Of a stretch of DNA of 64,000 bases, positions 61,281 through 64,000 are shown piece after piece. A model generated the notes under the pieces. It made no database searches. It had not been told where the DNA came from and was given only the letters and a program-made list of their open reading frames with translations. Made by a program: the position numbers and the translations under genes. Location: contig NZ_JBHSXL010000001.1 in NCBI RefSeq assembly GCF_042662125.1, positions 62,001 to 126,000 of the forward strand, given 5' to 3'. The DNA is from Halopenitus salinus (lineage in GTDB: Archaea > Halobacteriota > Halobacteria > Halobacteriales > Haloferacaceae). The first letter of the stretch is position 1, and the number at the start of each line of letters is the position of its first letter.

Positions 61281-62537
61281 ATGAGCGATCGTTTCGACGT
61301 CGTCATCGCCGGTGCCGGCCCCGCGGGCGCCCAGTGTGCCCGCGACCTCGCGGCGCGGGACTACGACGTCCTCGTGCTCGAGACGGAGCCGGAAGCGGAG
61401 TTCCCGCGTCAAAGCAACAAATCGACCGCGGGAACCTTCCCCTCCATGATGGCCGCCTTCGGCGTGCCCGACGACGTCGTCATGCAGTTCACCGACTCCG
61501 TCGTCCTCGAGTCGCCGAACGACTTCTACGTGCGCGACCAGCCCGGGGCGGTCCTCGAGTTCGCCGAGTTCAAACGCTGGCTCGTCGCCGACGGCCGCGA
61601 GAGGGGCGCCGAATACCGCTTCGACTCGCGCGCGACCGCGCCGATCGAGGAGGACGGATCGGTCGTCGGCGTCCGCTACGACGGCAGCGAGGAGGTGTAC
61701 GCCGACGTCGTGATCGACGCGACCGGCCCCGCGGCGCCGCTGGCGAAGGCGCTCGACGTCTGTGACCTCAAACGGGAGAACCAGGCGATCGGCATCGAGT
61801 GGGAACTCGAGGGGATCGACGTCGACGCGCCCGGCTACGCCGACCTCCACGGCGCGATGATGTTGCGGCTGGATCACGACGTCGCTCCCGGCGGCTACTC
61901 GTGGATCTTCCACACCGGCGGCGACACGGCGAAGGTCGGGCTCTGTTACATCCAGAACGACCGCCATCGCGAACACGCCGAGGAGGGGATGACGATCGAC
62001 GGCTATCTCGACCGCTGGCTCGAGTCCGACCCGCGGTTCGCCGATGCGACCCGGATCGAGGGGAAGGTCCACCGCGGGTCCGCCCACATTCAACTGCCCG
62101 ACGAGTTGAGCACGGACGGGTTCATGGCGATCGGCGACACGGTGCCGACGATCGACCCGCTCTGGGGCGAGGGGATCCACAAGGGGATGAAGTCGGGGCG
62201 CGCAGCCGCCGCAACCGCCGACCGCTGTCTCACGCCCGCGGAGCCGGACACCTCGGCGGCGAACATGTCGATCTACGACGACCTCTGGCACGATCGCGTC
62301 GCCCCGCGGGTCCGAAGCCGGCTGTTGATGACGGAGCTCCTCTACCTCGCCTCGAACGACCGCTACGATCGGCTCATGCGCGACCTTCGGAGCACGGGAA
62401 ACGATACGCTGGCACGGATCAACGCCGGCGACCGGGGCGCCTTCCGGAAGCTGTTGCACGCGAGCGACGTCTCGCTGCTCGGACGCTTCGCCAAGGAGCG
62501 GTTCCTCGAGGGATCCAGCCGCTGGGGCGGGGACTAG
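61281..62537 (+). CDS. Geranylgeranyl-reductase-family FAD oxidoreductase
   Basis: 418 aa. N-terminal FAD site DVVIAGAGPAGAQCARDLA, the middle WIFHTGGDTAKVGLCY and the C-terminal FAD motif FMAIGDTVPTIDPLWGEGIH characterise the GGR family, which includes digeranylgeranylglycerophospholipid reductase that saturates archaeal lipid chains. Several paralogues occur per haloarchaeon, so the exact substrate is open. A position next to KorAB, a source of reduced ferredoxin, is suggestive. The ATG at 61281 opens the Rossmann strand. Confidence 0.82.
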   Translation: MSDRFDVVIAGAGPAGAQCARDLAARDYDVLVLETEPEAEFPRQSNKSTAGTFPSMMAAFGVPDDVVMQFTDSVVLESPNDFYVRDQPGAVLEFAEFKRWLVADGRERGAEYRFDSRATAPIEEDGSVVGVRYDGSEEVYADVVIDATGPAAPLAKALDVCDLKRENQAIGIEWELEGIDVDAPGYADLHGAMMLRLDHDVAPGGYSWIFHTGGDTAKVGLCYIQNDRHREHAEEGMTIDGYLDRWLESDPRFADATRIEGKVHRGSAHIQLPDELSTDGFMAIGDTVPTIDPLWGEGIHKGMKSGRAAAATADRCLTPAEPDTSAANMSIYDDLWHDRVAPRVRSRLLMTELLYLASNDRYDRLMRDLRSTGNDTLARINAGDRGAFRKLLHASDVSLLGRFAKERFLEGSSRWGGD

Positions 62538-62645
62538 TCCTGATCGATACGCCCGAGGACGACGGGCTCGAAGCAGGTCGGGGAACGTCAGACGGAATCC
62601 GGAAAGACACAAAGTTCACGTTACCCCGCGAGTGAGTGGTGCACA

Positions 62646-63383
62646 ATGGAACCACGGACACCGGGTCTGCTCGGCGCGATCCGCATCGACGTCGCGCGAC
62701 TTCACGCGACGTGGATGGAGCTCGTGTTCCCACGCCAGCTGGACGCGGGCAGCGTCCTCGGCCGCTGGAAGCCCGAGACGACACCACAAAAGGCCGCCTA
62801 CAACCTCTGGGCCGCGATCGGGATCCCGCTCGTCGTGATCGGCTATCCCCTCCTGCTCGTCGGGTTCGCGACGCGGTATTACGCCGCGCGGCTGGACTCC
62901 GCTGCGACCCGCCTCGGGATCGTCGGCGCGGTCGGCGTCGCGACGCTCGTGTGGGGGCTATTGACGATAATCACGCGCATCCAGCTCTCGGCGGAGGCGT
63001 TCCTCGCCGTCGCCGCGGCCAGCGTGGTCGCCGTCGTCTCCGCGGGCCTCGCGGCGCTCTTCGCGAAGGTCGGCGGCAGGGGGACGAGCGTCGCGCTCGC
63101 GTATCCCTTCGCGATGACGGCGCTTTTCCTCCCGCCGGTCGTCGCCGCCCTCTTTACGCCGTCGCTCGGGAACGTGATCTTTCCGAACAGCACCGAACTC
63201 GCCGTGTGGATCCTCGACACCCTGCTCGCGTTCGGCGGACTCAACGCGTGGATCCGGGCGAACTTCACGCTCGAGGGGACCGGCTACGTCCTGATGTGGT
63301 TCGCGCTCGCGATCCCGACCGGCTGGTTGCTCGGCCTCCTCGTCGCGCTCGCCGACGTCGTGCGCCCGAAGGGGAACGACTGA
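62646..63383 (+). CDS. Multi-spanning membrane protein, unknown function
   Basis: 245 aa. A cytoplasmic N-terminal arm (about 55 residues with VARLHATWMELVFPRQLDAG) precedes six or so hydrophobic helices. No transporter or enzyme motif recognised. The ATG at 62646 follows the GGR-like stop by 108 bp and has an acacaaagttc element about 30 nt upstream. Confidence 0.65.
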   Translation: MEPRTPGLLGAIRIDVARLHATWMELVFPRQLDAGSVLGRWKPETTPQKAAYNLWAAIGIPLVVIGYPLLLVGFATRYYAARLDSAATRLGIVGAVGVATLVWGLLTIITRIQLSAEAFLAVAAASVVAVVSAGLAALFAKVGGRGTSVALAYPFAMTALFLPPVVAALFTPSLGNVIFPNSTELAVWILDTLLAFGGLNAWIRANFTLEGTGYVLMWFALAIPTGWLLGLLVALADVVRPKGND

Positions 63384-63404
63384 CGGGGCGGACCGAAAGG
63401 GAAC

Positions 63405-64000
63405 TCACTCCTCGCCGTCGTATCGATCGCGTGCGGTTTCGAACTCGAGTTCGGACAGCTCCGCGCTTCGCCGACGCTCGCGTTCGGCGATCGCCTCCGG
63501 ATCGGGACTCGCGTCGTCGTCGATCCGGGCGAACGAGCCGTGCACCTTCGCGTGACACCACCGACACAGCGAGACGGTGATCTCGTGGGGGCCGGCGTTC
63601 CCCTCGTCGTCCCCGCTCCGGCGATCGGTTTCGCCCCCGCCACCGGGGTCGTCCTCCTCGTCGAACTGCACCGAGGACGGCGCGTCGGCGTACGCGAGGT
63701 GATGCTCCTCCAGCAGCGGACGGGCGTCCTCGTGGGCGATCCGAACCTCCTCGAGTCCACAGCGGCGACAGCTTCGACCGTCCGTCGTCGATCGATAGTG
63801 GGGACACGCGCGCCAGCGATCGGCCTCGCCGACGTGGCAGGCGTACCCGTCACGACGTCGGTCGGCGATGAATCCACGATCGTCGCCGGCGTTCTCGAGG
63901 GCGTATCGGCACCGACCGTCGTCGGTGAGGTGATCACAGACGCCGGCGACCGCGTAGGGGTCGTCGACGCCGACAGGCGTCCCGGACGGCGTCCGCTCCA
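63405..64000 (-). CDS. Zinc-finger / HNH-type nuclease-like protein (5' partial)
   Basis: The frame runs off the right edge with no stop, about 198 codons visible and no N-terminus. Several cysteine/histidine pairs occur: GVCDHLTDDGRCRYAL, YACHVGEADRWRACPHY, SCRRCGLEEV. An HNH-like core follows (LLEEHHLAYADAP and HEITVSLCRWCHAKVHGSF). The double CxxC plus H-H...H arrangement suits a zinc-bound HNH endonuclease fold; activity is not certain. The tail is acidic and Arg/Glu-rich. Confidence 0.65.
   Translation of the reverse strand, partial: ERTPSGTPVGVDDPYAVAGVCDHLTDDGRCRYALENAGDDRGFIADRRRDGYACHVGEADRWRACPHYRSTTDGRSCRRCGLEEVRIAHEDARPLLEEHHLAYADAPSSVQFDEEDDPGGGGETDRRSGDDEGNAGPHEITVSLCRWCHAKVHGSFARIDDDASPDPEAIAERERRRSAELSELEFETARDRYDGEE

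Overview
The window is haloarchaeal chromosome. Base composition is very GC-rich, the proteins are strongly acidic, and many genes are leaderless with a T/A-rich TATA-like element about 25-30 nt before the start codon. The gene content is archaeal: archaeosortase, PAN, Spt5-SecE-FtsZ1, Mre11-Rad50, an archaeal family-B DNA polymerase, DtdA and halocyanin. A Haloferacales/Halorubrum-type organism is my best guess; I could not test this by alignment. Most of the window is ordinary core chromosome, and no rRNA operon, CRISPR array, prophage or intact insertion sequence is visible.

Layout. 1-5 kb: the C-terminal part of a large surface protein, archaeosortase A, and an FAD amine-oxidase-type protein. 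5-9.4 kb: an orphan 2-oxoacid dehydrogenase E1-alpha, a membrane J-domain protein, an MTH865-like protein, a halocyanin and a glycosyltransferase. 9.4-12.2 kb: a cobamide operon (small conserved protein, cobA, cbiP). 12.3-17.2 kb: a Rieske protein, an acidic helix-hairpin-helix protein, the conserved ftsZ1-secE-spt5 block and D-aminoacyl-tRNA deacylase. 17.3-28.5 kb: a cation antiporter, DUF1508 protein, UspA tandem protein, aroE, dcd-thiR, a Yip1-like protein, aldo/keto reductase, a small zinc finger, a GT81-like glycosyltransferase, a Nudix CoA pyrophosphatase and endonuclease III. 28.6-29.7 kb: a lower-GC patch with two zinc-ribbon genes beside a hairpin that looks like the end of an IS200/IS605-group element. 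29.7-39 kb: DUF371, a coiled-coil protein, SppA, RtcA, DUF373, PhzF-like, a phosphodiesterase-like protein with a 48-aa membrane partner, and PAN.

39-49.6 kb holds a small winged-helix regulator, a hypothetical-mre11-rad50 operon, three small haloarchaeal proteins, and divergently the family-B polymerase gene. The polymerase is interrupted in motif B by a 419-residue intein with LAGLIDADG motifs. 49.7-54.5 kb is an iron/Fe-S block: sufC, sufB, sufD, a ferritin-like protein and a DtxR-type regulator, followed by tRNA-Gln(TTG). 54.8-64 kb is central metabolism: a VOC protein, acetyl-CoA synthetase, a ferredoxin-reductase-like flavoprotein, KorA-KorB, a geranylgeranyl-reductase-like flavoprotein, a membrane protein and a truncated HNH-type protein.

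No whole new defence or mobile system is evident. The most unusual signals are: (i) the polB intein with a Gly-Gln C-terminus and islands of AT-rich synonymous codons around polymerase motifs B and C, which look like a conversion or intein-loss scar; (ii) short tandem repeats with a locus-specific unit in a dozen intergenic gaps, several of them starting on a stop codon; (iii) clean inverted repeats in the polB, pan/winged-helix and kor promoter regions; (iv) the low-GC zinc-ribbon patch with a solo IS-end-like hairpin; (v) a 17-codon micro-ORF that couples the ferritin-like and DtxR genes.
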